DNA of 19,816 nt, taken from UBA11996 sp964394975. Lineage in GTDB: Bacteria > Chloroflexota > Dehalococcoidia > Lucifugimonadales > UBA826. Position numbers and translations under genes: made by a program. Location of the stretch: assembly GCA_964394975.1 (NCBI GenBank), contig CAYMZR010000031.1, positions 1 to 19,816 of the forward strand, written 5' to 3'. A model generated the notes under the pieces. That model worked only from the letters and a program-made list of their open reading frames with translations. It did not search any database and had not been told where the DNA came from. Positions within the stretch are counted from its first letter, which is position 1; each line of letters opens with the position of its first letter. This document shows, piece by piece, positions 7,372 through 15,421 of this stretch.

Positions 7372-8403
7372 TTATAATGCAATGGCGTTCGCCATCACTT
7401 CTAACACGTAATCTATATCTTTTGAATCTACTCCATAGTGGGTTACAAACCTCCATCTCGCATAGGGGGAGGCCCCTTTTATCCCTTCTGCCTCCAATTT
7501 TTTCATCAACTCATTTTTATTGGGATGGTCCACTTCAAAGAAAACCAAATTGGTATCTACCGTATCGGGATCAATCGAGATTCCATCTATTTTTGACAGC
7601 CCTTTTGCCAATTTCTTTGCGTTCGCGTGATCCTCTGCTAGCCTATCAACCATTTGATCAAGAGCCACAATACCGGCTGCCGCTAAAAATCCAACTTGCC
7701 TCATTCCGCCGCCCACCATTTTCCTCCATCTCCTGGCTTCATCGACGAATTCGTTTGTACCAGCCACAATAGAGCCAACAGGACAGCTAAGCCCCTTTGA
7801 CAGACAAAAACTCACAGTGTCTGTCTCCTTCAGCATTTCATCAACCGGGGTTTCTAATTTAACAGCTGCATTGAATATTCTTGCCCCATCCACATGAACC
7901 GGCAATCCGTTTGCATGAGCCACGTCAGCTATTGACTTAGTATCTTGAGGAGTGAGTACTCTTCCCCCACAGTTATTTTGGGTGTTTTCGATGGCCACCA
8001 CAGCCGTATGAGGATTGTGACTGTTTGTCGAATCTCGTATAGCTTCTCTAACTTCTATGGGATCGAGCATACCTCGACTGTCATTCCTAACCGTGTGGTA
8101 GGAAACTCCTCCTAGCGCCGCTGCGCCACCCGCCTCTGAACGAAAAATATGAGATTTGTCACCGAGGATAATTTCGTCACCTCTTCCACAATGTGATAAG
8201 ACTGAGATTAAGTTACCCATCGTCCCACTTGCTACAAACACAGCAGCTTCTTTACCTACCTTCGCCGCTGCAATTTCTTCCAGTTTGTTGACTGACGGAT
8301 CATCGCTAAACACATCGTCGCCAATCTTTGCTTTGGCTATTGCTTCTCTCATTTCTGGCGATGGGTGGGTAACGGTATCGCTTCTAAGATCAACTTCAGT
8401 CAT
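7372..8403 (-). CDS. Low-specificity L-threonine aldolase family (PLP)
   Basis: Members cleave L-threonine and L-allo-threonine to glycine and acetaldehyde. Starting at ATG 8403 gives 343 residues, the usual family size. The protein opens with VDLRSDTVTHPSPEM (4-18), the universal family N terminus, followed by GDDVFSDDPSV (28-38), the ring-stacking H85 in GDKSHIF, IENTQNNCGGRVL (138-150), DGARIFNAA (172-180) and the PLP lysine K203 in CLSKGLSCPVG. An in-frame TTG at 8460 would add 19 residues before the conserved start and has GAGGG only two bases away. ATG 8403 has GGTGG six bases away and is preferred. The gene is divergent from the hydrolase gene. Closely related enzymes act on phenylserine or low-specificity beta-hydroxy amino acids, so exact substrate preference is open. 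Confidence 0.9.
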   Translation of the reverse strand: MTEVDLRSDTVTHPSPEMREAIAKAKIGDDVFSDDPSVNKLEEIAAAKVGKEAAVFVASGTMGNLISVLSHCGRGDEIILGDKSHIFRSEAGGAAALGGVSYHTVRNDSRGMLDPIEVREAIRDSTNSHNPHTAVVAIENTQNNCGGRVLTPQDTKSIADVAHANGLPVHVDGARIFNAAVKLETPVDEMLKETDTVSFCLSKGLSCPVGSIVAGTNEFVDEARRWRKMVGGGMRQVGFLAAAGIVALDQMVDRLAEDHANAKKLAKGLSKIDGISIDPDTVDTNLVFFEVDHPNKNELMKKLEAEGIKGASPYARWRFVTHYGVDSKDIDYVLEVMANAIAL

Positions 8404-8539
8404 ATTTTCCACCGAATTTATTGAATTTGTATTTTTAATTTCGCATATTGATTCTAGCAACGCCCTCTATCAATTACTATACTTAGGGTTAATTTAGACC
8501 CTGCCTACAAATTCCCAATTGATATAGCAAGGTGCATTT

Positions 8540-9184
8540 ATGACCGGAACAATTAAAGAATTAACAACATTGTCAACGGCAAATTCCGAATTGGAATCCC
8601 TGCTGGAAATTCCGGAAAAGTCAGCCAAACCCCCATGCGTGATCCTGTGCCACCCACATCCCAGATATGGTGGAAACATGTTCGACACTTTGATAAGTCA
8701 CATTTCAACCTACCTGCTGGATAGTGGCATAGCAACATTGAGATTCAACCAGAGAGGAGTTGGAATGAGCAGCGGTGACCCAGGAGACGGTTCAGAAGAA
8801 TTGGTGGACACACAGTCCGTGGTAAATATGACCACTATCAACACCAAAATAGACGGTAGTCGATTGGGAATAGTCGGATATTCGTTTGGAGCCTGGATGG
8901 CATTGGAATCGTCTTTAAGATCCAATTCAATTAAATCCCTTGTATCAATCGCATGTCCACAAAATAAATTTGCTCAATACGGTACTGTTCAAATAACTCA
9001 GCCCAAACTTTTAATATTAGGCGATCGAGATCATGATTTTACTATTGGCCAATTTAGATTTTTATCCAATAGAATGTCGGAACCCAAAAGAACAGAAATT
9101 ATAACTGGAGCAGATCATTTTTTTAGAAACCACACTGAACTAGTAGCAGAGCTCACAAGTGAATTTCTTAAGGAAACTTTATAG
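8540..9184 (+). CDS. Small alpha/beta hydrolase (dienelactone hydrolase-like/YsgA group)
   Basis: The 214-residue protein has the oxyanion-side motif CHPHPRYGGNM (37-47), the TLRFNQRGVGMSSG strand-loop (66-79), the nucleophile elbow GYSFGAWMA with Ser115 (113-121), an acid candidate in LGDRDHDFTIG (160-170, D162 or D166) and His193 in GADHFF (190-195). This is the layout of the compact cytoplasmic hydrolases often annotated as alpha/beta hydrolase or acyl hydrolase without known substrate. There is no signal peptide. ATG 8540 has AAGGTG six bases upstream. fumC follows after 86 bp on the same strand, with its own ribosome site, so a shared transcript is possible. Nothing in the sequence identifies the ester or thioester cleaved. 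Confidence 0.85.
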   Translation: MTGTIKELTTLSTANSELESLLEIPEKSAKPPCVILCHPHPRYGGNMFDTLISHISTYLLDSGIATLRFNQRGVGMSSGDPGDGSEELVDTQSVVNMTTINTKIDGSRLGIVGYSFGAWMALESSLRSNSIKSLVSIACPQNKFAQYGTVQITQPKLLILGDRDHDFTIGQFRFLSNRMSEPKRTEIITGADHFFRNHTELVAELTSEFLKETL

Positions 9185-9270
9185 GCTAATATAGGTTTCT
9201 AACAATTTTAATAACGGGTTTCTTTCCACAGAAGTCTAAACATTTCAAATAAAATAATCGGAGAAATACT

Positions 9271-10689
9271 TTGGTAGAAAATCAAACATTCAGACAAGAA
9301 CGAGACTCTATGGGGGAATTCGAAGTACCATCTCATGCCTACTATGGTGCAAATACTATGAGAGCAGTGCTAAATTTCCCCATAAGTGATCTTCGTTTTT
9401 CTCGATCTTTTATTGAAGCAATATCACTGGTAAAGCTAGCCGCGGCCGAAACAAATATTGAGTTAGGGCTGTTAGATCCAGATTTAGGAAAAGCAGTCGT
9501 CCAATCATCTAAAGAGGTATCGGCAGGAAAATTTGACGACCAATTCGTGGTAGACATATTTCAAACAGGGTCTGGTACCTCCACAAATATGAATGCGAAC
9601 GAGGTAATTTCAAATAGGGCTATCGAAATATTGGGAGGAGAACTAGGGTCACGAATACCGGTACACCCCAATGACCATGTGAATACAGGCCAATCTTCCA
9701 ACGATGTAATACCGACATCAATACATGTGGCAGCTGCAAAGGCGATAACAAATGAGTTAATTCCATCATTGAAAAAATTGTCCTCCTCCCTAAACACCAA
9801 ATCCAAAGAATTCATGCCAGTTATCAAAACTGGGAGAACTCATCTCCAGGATGCAACCCCTGTTAGGCTTGGCCAGGAATTTCTAGGCCATGCAGGTCAA
9901 ATAGAAAGAGGTATTGCTCGTGCAGAACATGCGGTGCATGAGCTTGCCGAAGTCGCCTTAGGCGGCACGGCAGTAGGGACAGGGGTAAACACTCATCCGG
10001 AATTTGCCAAGAGAGTCTGTGAAAAATTATCCGAGTCTGTAGGAGTAACAATTAAAGAAACTTCAAATCACTTCCAAGCCCAAAGTACTCTTGACAATAT
10101 AGTGGGGGCCAGTGGTGCATTAAAAACGATTGCTGTCAGCCTAATGAAAATCGCCAACGATGTGCGATGGATGGGATCTGGTCCTAGAGGTGGCTTTGGC
10201 GAAATTGAGTTACCAGAAGTCCAACCTGGTAGTTCAATAATGCCAGGCAAAGTCAATCCTGTAATACCAGAATCAGTATGCCAAGTAGCTGCACAAGTAA
10301 TAGGAAATGACGTCACTGTTGCTGTTGCCGGGCAATCTGGCAATTTCGAAATCAACGTCATGATGCCAGTTGCAGCCTACAATCTTCTTCAATCGATTAA
10401 TTTGTTAGCTACGGCTTCATCAAACTTGGCCGATCAATGTATTGATGGGCTTAAATCGACCTTAAGAGGTCCCGAGATGGTAGAAAAAGGCTTAGCGATT
10501 GTAACAACTTTGGTTCCACACATTGGCTATGATAAATCAGCAGCATTAGCGCATAAGGCTCAAGAAACTGGTCAAACAATTATGGAAATAGCCCTAGAAG
10601 AGACCGATTTATCTGAACAAGAATTAACAAAAATACTCGATCCAGAATCGATGACTGAACCAGGGGTTTCCGGAGTATCAATCGGCTAA
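9271..10689 (+). CDS. fumC: Fumarate hydratase class II
   Basis: FumC reversibly hydrates fumarate to (S)-malate in the citric acid cycle and is an iron-independent homotetramer. The 472 residues match the family. Visible signatures are DSMGEFEVP (12-20), TGSGTSTNMNANEVISNRA (99-117), NTGQSSNDVIPTSIH (138-152), TGRTHLQDATP (188-198) and the superfamily signature GSSIMPGKVNP (320-330), containing the catalytic serine S322. The start is TTG 9271, with GGAG seven bases upstream; the next in-frame ATG (9310) would delete the conserved RDS before MG. Class II aspartase shares the fold, but the TGSGTSTNMNANE and GSSIMPGKVNPV forms favour fumarase. The stop lies 3 bp from that of the convergent tRNA nucleotidyltransferase. 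Confidence 0.95.
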   Translation: MVENQTFRQERDSMGEFEVPSHAYYGANTMRAVLNFPISDLRFSRSFIEAISLVKLAAAETNIELGLLDPDLGKAVVQSSKEVSAGKFDDQFVVDIFQTGSGTSTNMNANEVISNRAIEILGGELGSRIPVHPNDHVNTGQSSNDVIPTSIHVAAAKAITNELIPSLKKLSSSLNTKSKEFMPVIKTGRTHLQDATPVRLGQEFLGHAGQIERGIARAEHAVHELAEVALGGTAVGTGVNTHPEFAKRVCEKLSESVGVTIKETSNHFQAQSTLDNIVGASGALKTIAVSLMKIANDVRWMGSGPRGGFGEIELPEVQPGSSIMPGKVNPVIPESVCQVAAQVIGNDVTVAVAGQSGNFEINVMMPVAAYNLLQSINLLATASSNLADQCIDGLKSTLRGPEMVEKGLAIVTTLVPHIGYDKSAALAHKAQETGQTIMEIALEETDLSEQELTKILDPESMTEPGVSGVSIG

Positions 10690-10692
10690 ATT

Positions 10693-11901
10693 TTAGATAA
10701 ATCTCTTGGCAATAATAAGTTGCTCAGATTTTGATAAGACGCCAAACTCGATCATATGACCGAGGGTCTTTGATAAGACCTCTCCAACCCTCGGACCTGG
10801 CGGCATGCCAAGTTCCATGAGATCTTGGCCGTCAATTAGCAAGTTAATCTTGTTTAACTCTTGAACAAATAAATCCAGATTGCTTTTAGTTTTTCTCGGA
10901 ACGTATGTACCGGCTACCAGTATGGCTGCTTCCGAAATTTGTTTTAGATGATCATGTAGCTGGCTACGAGAAACATTTTCCTCCAGCAATTCTATCTTCC
11001 CTATATCAGACCCAAACTTCATAAATTCATTACCCAAATTCAGCCTCTCAATCACATTTTGTCTCTGCGATGAGCTAATTAGGGAAATAAAAGCATAGAA
11101 GTCGTTGTTATGGGGATCCATTTCCAAAGATCTTAAAAGCTCTCTTCTCTTAGTCAAATCTGACCCATTAGGAAATGATTCGTGAACATAGGTCATTACT
11201 TTATATTGGTCTAGTGAATTTAAAATCACATCTGAATTTTCTTCAGAAAAAATCTTGCGTATTTCGCTAGTTAGGCGAACCCCGCTTAATAATGGTAAAA
11301 ATCTCAACCCCTCTACCAAAACTTCTTTAGTTCCCTTTTCTAGATCAAAGCCTAATCTTCCTGAATAGCGTAATCCTCGAAAAATGCGCGTTGGGTCGTC
11401 CTCAAAAGATTTAGAATGAAGAATTCTTATTTCCTTTGACGTCAGATCGTGCAATCCATTATGAAAATCGATTAATTCACACCAATCTGAAGAATTAATC
11501 CCGGCAGCCAAAGCATTTATCGAAAAATCCCTCCTACCCAAATCATCTTCGAAAGAAGCCTCTTCCACTACAGGTAAATCCACTGGAGATGGATATTTCT
11601 CTTTCCTTGCCATAGCAAGGTCTATTATTTGGTCTGACAAAATTATCTTGCATGTGCCAAATTGTGACATTGAGTGCATTTTTACTTCAAATTTAGCATC
11701 AAATTTAGATGTGATATCTCGAGGGTCGGATTCCAAAACAATATCAATGTCAGTAATAGCTTTACCTAGAAGTATGTCCCTCACCGTGCCACCAACTAGA
11801 AAGGCACGTATCCCTAATCTATCGAATTGCTCACCCAATATATTTATAGCTTTGTATTGTGAAGAGCTGATGGTTTTCTTTAGCAGATTTTCAATATTCA
11901 T
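10693..11901 (-). CDS. CCA tRNA nucleotidyltransferase / poly(A) polymerase family (class II)
   Basis: The family adds or repairs the 3'-CCA of tRNA, and some members add poly(A) or only part of CCA. The 402-residue protein starts with the nucleotidyltransferase head: FLVGGTVRD (34-42), the metal-binding DIDIV (51-55), MARKEKYPSP (97-106), RRDFSINALA (123-132) and then DPTRIFRGLRYSGRLGF (169-185), the RNA-binding neck. The last 200 residues are diverged helices without an HD motif that I can see. Whether it adds CC, A or CCA cannot be told by eye. ATG 11901 has no good ribosome site, only AAAGA nearby. It is convergent with fumC (3-bp gap) and divergent from the Nudix gene. Confidence 0.88.
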   Translation of the reverse strand: MNIENLLKKTISSSQYKAINILGEQFDRLGIRAFLVGGTVRDILLGKAITDIDIVLESDPRDITSKFDAKFEVKMHSMSQFGTCKIILSDQIIDLAMARKEKYPSPVDLPVVEEASFEDDLGRRDFSINALAAGINSSDWCELIDFHNGLHDLTSKEIRILHSKSFEDDPTRIFRGLRYSGRLGFDLEKGTKEVLVEGLRFLPLLSGVRLTSEIRKIFSEENSDVILNSLDQYKVMTYVHESFPNGSDLTKRRELLRSLEMDPHNNDFYAFISLISSSQRQNVIERLNLGNEFMKFGSDIGKIELLEENVSRSQLHDHLKQISEAAILVAGTYVPRKTKSNLDLFVQELNKINLLIDGQDLMELGMPPGPRVGEVLSKTLGHMIEFGVLSKSEQLIIAKRFI

Positions 11902-11926
11902 GAATCTTTGAGTGCCACTTATGCTT

Positions 11927-11945
11927 CTTTACAGCCCCTTTACAG
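11927..11945 (+). repeat. Two 8-bp direct repeats, 11-bp period
   Basis: CTTTACAG occurs at 11927-11934 and 11938-11945. The centres are 11 bp apart, about one DNA helical turn, in the spacer between two divergent genes. The second copy contains the possible -35 box TTTACA. The arrangement suits a regulator operator, but no regulator is identified. Confidence 0.4.
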
Positions 11946-11968
11946 GTCGTATACTTTGAAATTATACA
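11939..11968 (+). promoter_or_regulatory. Possible sigma-70-type promoter for the zinc-ribbon Nudix gene
   Basis: TTTACA (11939-11944) and TATACA (11963-11968) are separated by 18 bp and would start transcription about 55 bases before ATG 12032. Each box matches five of six consensus bases. This is by-eye matching in A+T-rich DNA. Confidence 0.4.
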
Positions 11969-12031
11969 GAGATACTTAGTATCGCATTAACTGAAATTTT
12001 CAAAACACAAATTTTTACGGGAATATAATAT

Positions 12032-12532
12032 ATGGATGAACCTAACCACATTAATTACTGTCAGACATGCGGCAGAGGCTTGGTGAGAAAATTTGACCGA
12101 GATAAAGAAAGACCTTACTGCGAAATTTGTGGAACATTCATTTACGTTGATCCGAAGGTGGCAGTGGTTGCACTTGTGACTTGCCAAACATCTATTTTGC
12201 TTATAAAACGGGACATAGAGCCTCATTTTGGAAAATGGAGCCTACCATCCGGATATGTAGACCGTGGAGAGTCAGTTGAAGATGCTCTAATTAGGGAAGT
12301 ATTTGAAGAGACAACAATATGTTCAGTCCCATCTCATTATTTAGGCGTTTTTTCCGGAAAAGGACCTGTAGTAGTTCATGTATTTGTAGTCAGGCATAAA
12401 TCAGGAGCAGCCAGCCCTGGAGATGAAGTCAGTGAAGTTAAGTGGTGTGACTTTGAGGAAATACCAGAACTGCCATTCCCTTACGACAGCGAAATAATTT
12501 CAGAGTTCAGAAATTATCTAAGTACCATCTGA
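12032..12532 (+). CDS. Zinc-ribbon Nudix hydrolase
   Basis: The 166-residue protein has an N-terminal zinc ribbon (C10-x2-C13 and C30-x2-C33) followed by a Nudix domain. The Nudix box runs from G74 with GYVDRGE, then REVFEE at 88-93. The glycine that normally follows (EExG) is replaced by Thr, giving EETTI, and LPSG stands for the usual LPGG. The ribbon-plus-Nudix arrangement recalls NudC-type NAD(H) pyrophosphatases, but the NudC SQPWPFP specificity motif after the box is absent, so I do not call it NudC. Substrate is unknown; ADP-sugars or other nucleoside diphosphates are possible. ATG 12032 has GGGA about eight bases upstream. The last 15 bp overlap the convergent zinc-ribbon/DUF4177-like gene. 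Confidence 0.85.
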   Translation: MDEPNHINYCQTCGRGLVRKFDRDKERPYCEICGTFIYVDPKVAVVALVTCQTSILLIKRDIEPHFGKWSLPSGYVDRGESVEDALIREVFEETTICSVPSHYLGVFSGKGPVVVHVFVVRHKSGAASPGDEVSEVKWCDFEEIPELPFPYDSEIISEFRNYLSTI

Positions 12533-12895
12533 GTCATCATCCTCAGCATGGCCTTCATCCCATATTCTTTTAAATATGCCGTACCGCGGCCCATCTTTAT
12601 CACCTAAAGGAGTTATGTTTACCAGCTCCCACCCTTTATCCCCCATACGCTTGAGTAGCCCAGTGGTATAGCGCAATCCGCCCTCTTCTGTGTCAGTCTT
12701 CAGTCTCACAACATCGTATTCCCACGTCGATATGCCATGCGGTAGATCGAAATCCTCCACATACTCCAGCTGCTGGAGTTCTTCCTCTGTAATATCTGCC
12801 CAAGAATCTTCTGGCAATTCAGCCTGACATTCATCACACGAGGTGGCGGGTCCCAGGGAGTATCCGCCACATTCAGGACAAAAATAAATTCTCAT
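12518..12895 (-). CDS. Zinc-ribbon protein with a DUF4177-like C-terminal domain
   Basis: The 125-residue protein starts with a zinc ribbon (C6-x2-C9, C20-x2-C23), then an acidic linker (about 28-52), then a domain beginning WEYDVVRLKT (58-67), with LLKRMGDKGWELVNITPLG (80-98) and ending YGIFKR (105-110). The strand, the GWELV core and the terminal FKR are the marks of DUF4177, a small domain of unknown function. The tail is very acidic (AEDDDSD). No signal peptide or membrane helix is present, so it is probably cytoplasmic. Its job is unknown; ribbons of this type often mediate protein or nucleic-acid contacts. ATG 12895 lacks a clear ribosome site. It is the last gene of the minus-strand block that includes the ABC pair, 144 bp after the PPOX gene. 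Confidence 0.7.
   Translation of the reverse strand: MRIYFCPECGGYSLGPATSCDECQAELPEDSWADITEEELQQLEYVEDFDLPHGISTWEYDVVRLKTDTEEGGLRYTTGLLKRMGDKGWELVNITPLGDKDGPRYGIFKRIWDEGHAEDDDSDGT
12525..12551. terminator. Possible bidirectional hairpin at a convergent gene overlap
   Basis: CCATCTGAG (12525-12533) pairs with CTCAGCATGG (12542-12551), a nine-base-pair stem with one bulged C and an 8-nt loop. It spans the stop of the plus-strand Nudix gene and lies within the end of the minus-strand gene. No T-tract follows on either side, so intrinsic termination would be weak. Confidence 0.3.
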
Positions 12896-13039
12896 ACTTT
12901 ATTCTTTATATATTTCTTTTTCACAAATTCGATATTGCCCATCACCCAGATCATCTATCCGCTAATGATAATATGACTACAGCAAGAAAAATAGATACCA
13001 CGTAATAACGATATCTACATAAAGAAGATATTATCCACA

Positions 13040-13465
13040 TCATAGGTTTCCCCAAGCGGTGTAATCGTATACTTTGACACCAATAACCGTAGGACATTCA
13101 GGAATATAGTTTTGTTCTCTATACTGTCTGTACCTTTGTTTCAGCAATGCGACGGCCTCCGAGTTTTCACGATGATTCTGCACAATACTAGCCTTACCTT
13201 TAACCATCACGTACGCTAATTCGTTCCAATCATCAGAATACCTGTCAAATAAAACTACAACCTCATCGTTATTAATAATGTTGTTTATTCTGATAAGAGT
13301 TTTTTTTGAACTTACCTTGGGTTTTGAATCAATTAGGGTGTAAATAGTATCGAACCCAGACAGAGCAAAACATATGGGAATCGAATGAGGCAACCCAGCA
13401 GGAGTCACAGTGGAAAGCCTTGCCAAAGGACGTAACAAAATAAATTCTTCTACTTTCTCTAGCAT
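13040..13465 (-). CDS. PPOX-class (split-barrel flavin-binding fold) protein, probably F420-dependent
   Basis: The 141-residue protein matches the Rv0121-like branch of the pyridoxamine-phosphate-oxidase fold. ARLSTVTPAGLPHSIPICFAL (15-35) is the typical first hairpin. It is followed by IYTLIDSKPK (41-50), VVVLFDRYSDDWNELAYVMVKGKA (69-92, with the DxYxDDW pattern) and a short final YTAWGN. Relatives bind coenzyme F420 or FMN and reduce or oxidise small molecules. The F420 preference is inferred from the subfamily, and no F420 synthesis gene is in the window. ATG 13465 has GGTG about five bases upstream. It lies 51 bp after the ABC transporter pair on the same strand. Confidence 0.75.
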   Translation of the reverse strand: MLEKVEEFILLRPLARLSTVTPAGLPHSIPICFALSGFDTIYTLIDSKPKVSSKKTLIRINNIINNDEVVVLFDRYSDDWNELAYVMVKGKASIVQNHRENSEAVALLKQRYRQYREQNYIPECPTVIGVKVYDYTAWGNL

Positions 13466-13516
13466 TCAACACCAGAACCAATCGGATGCAACCGCTACCT
13501 GATAATTCCTAGATTT

Positions 13517-15421
13517 CTACAGATCCTCAATGGACTGGAAGTTCATATTATATAGGTGTGCATACAAACCATCTTTGTCCATTAACTCCTGATGCTTACC
13601 TACTTCAACTACCTCGCCTTCTTCAAGCACAATAATTTTATCTGCTCCTCTGATTGTGGATAGTCTATGAGCAATCACAATCGCAGTCCGGCCTTGAAGC
13701 AGCTTCCTCAAAGCAGTCTGTATAACCAATTCTGTATGGCTATCAATACTGGCAGTAGCTTCATCTAGAATAAGTATCTTTGGATCATCCACGATAGCTC
13801 TAGCAAAACTTAATAGCTGTCGCTGACCCAAGCTGATATTAGCCCCTCTTTCAGATAGATAAGTATCATAGCCGTCTTCAAGTTGCATGATAAATTCATG
13901 GGCGCCTACGACCTTAGCCGAAGAAATAGCCTTTTCATCCGTAGAATCAACATGGTTGTATTTAATGTTCTCCATCACCGTGCCTGTGAACAGGTATGGC
14001 TCTTGCAAAACCATACTCATCTGACTAACAACAGAAGTTCTTTTCACATCCCTAATGTCGATGCCATCAATCAATATTTCCCCTTCGTCACGTTTTACTG
14101 GATAGAACCTGGACAATATTGACACAATACTAGTCTTACCCGCACCAGTAGGCCCAACCACAGCAACTGTCTCGCCAGCGTTAACTTTGAGATCAATGCC
14201 TTTAAGTACCTCTTCACCCTCTACATACCTAAATCGAACATTCTTGAATTCAACGTCTCCCCTTATCTCGGGCATTTCAATAGCATCTTCAATATCGATA
14301 AGCTCTGGTTCTCGATCCATCAAGTCAAAAATCCTTGCGCCGGAGGCCATTGATCTTTGCAACTGAGTATATTGTTGTGTCAAATTACGAATAGGATCGA
14401 AAAACCGTTGGACATACATAACGAATGCAACCAACACTCCAGGAAGTAATTCTCCTTCTCCCATTCCCACCCATTTGGCACCAAAAAATAGAGCCAGTCC
14501 TATAGCCACAGCAGTAAGAATATCCACGGCCGGTAAAAGACCGGCAGCATACCTTCCTGCGATTACATTCGACCATCTATGAGCGGTGTTTTTCTCATCA
14601 AAAATTTTAAGGTTCCTTTCCTGTCTGTTGAGACTTTGAACTACTCTTACACCGGATATATTTTCGTTAAAAGCTGCATTTACTATCGCGATCCTTCTTC
14701 TTATTTCAGTAAAAGACCTTTTTGCATACTTTTGCCAAGTGACCATAATAGTCATCAAAATCGGCAGAACAGCCATTGTAATGAGTCCTAATTCGAGATC
14801 CATTATTAGAAGGGCAATTACAATTCCCACCAGGCTCAATAGTTCACCGAGGCTCATCACCACTAAGGCTGCAAATTCCTGAAGTTGACCAACGTCTCCC
14901 TGTACTCTAGACATCAGACGGCCCACTTCTGTGTTGTCAAAATATGAGAGTGACTGCTTTTGTACGTGCCCAAACAAGGCTCTTCTCAACCTAAAAAGCA
15001 CTCCCTGTCCAACTCTCTGCATAGCATATTGTTGGAGATAATTTGTACCCCAATTTGTTAGAGCATTAATTATGAAGACAGCGAACAATATGTTCAGAGT
15101 TCTCAGGTGAGGGGAAAGGCCGTCTTTTACCTGAGACAGATTGACTTCTTCTCCGGAAATTCTTGCTTCATTTTTGAGTCCATTAGCTACCTGCAATCCA
15201 TCTTTTATAGGATTATCGATACCCCATTGTATCAACCAAGGCACTGCCACCAAGGTAAAGGTATATACAAGCATTGAAACCAAAGACACAATCACCAAAG
15301 GCAGAAAAGGCTTAATGTAGGGGATCAACCTTAAAATAACTTTTTGATCGTATACTGAACCAAAGAATTCTTCATCTGATTGGCCTCTAGCCGCGGACAT
15401 CCCACCTAATCCGAGGTTCAT
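13517..15421 (-). CDS. ABC exporter half-transporter, subunit carrying the catalytic Walker A/B
   Basis: This 634-residue type IV exporter half has a membrane domain (about 30-350) followed by an NBD. Walker A is GPTGAGKT (423-430), Q-loop Q473, Walker B ILILDE with catalytic E554, and the switch is H585 (AHRLST). The signature is ANISLGQRQ (527-535): ISLGQ instead of LSGGQ, checked in the DNA. A polar, periplasm-side insertion of about 30 residues (73-102) sits between the first two helices. ATG 15421 overlaps the stop of the partner by ATGA, so the two are translated together and form a heterodimer. Family role: ATP-driven export of drugs or lipids; the substrate cannot be told. The degenerate signature pairs with the degenerate Walker B and switch of the partner. 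Confidence 0.93.
   Translation of the reverse strand: MNLGLGGMSAARGQSDEEFFGSVYDQKVILRLIPYIKPFLPLVIVSLVSMLVYTFTLVAVPWLIQWGIDNPIKDGLQVANGLKNEARISGEEVNLSQVKDGLSPHLRTLNILFAVFIINALTNWGTNYLQQYAMQRVGQGVLFRLRRALFGHVQKQSLSYFDNTEVGRLMSRVQGDVGQLQEFAALVVMSLGELLSLVGIVIALLIMDLELGLITMAVLPILMTIMVTWQKYAKRSFTEIRRRIAIVNAAFNENISGVRVVQSLNRQERNLKIFDEKNTAHRWSNVIAGRYAAGLLPAVDILTAVAIGLALFFGAKWVGMGEGELLPGVLVAFVMYVQRFFDPIRNLTQQYTQLQRSMASGARIFDLMDREPELIDIEDAIEMPEIRGDVEFKNVRFRYVEGEEVLKGIDLKVNAGETVAVVGPTGAGKTSIVSILSRFYPVKRDEGEILIDGIDIRDVKRTSVVSQMSMVLQEPYLFTGTVMENIKYNHVDSTDEKAISSAKVVGAHEFIMQLEDGYDTYLSERGANISLGQRQLLSFARAIVDDPKILILDEATASIDSHTELVIQTALRKLLQGRTAIVIAHRLSTIRGADKIIVLEEGEVVEVGKHQELMDKDGLYAHLYNMNFQSIEDL

Noticed and set aside
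7377..7772. 131-codon plus-strand frame opposite threonine aldolase
   Set aside because: Shadow of a well-supported gene; the product is low in recognisable motifs and has no ribosome site.
8404..8460. TTG start adding 19 residues to threonine aldolase
   Set aside because: The added residues precede the universal family N terminus, and the ribosome site would be only two bases from TTG.
12896..13039. Small gene or RNA in the 144-bp gap
   Set aside because: A+T-rich with no start plus ribosome site, strong hairpin or recognisable promoter on either strand.
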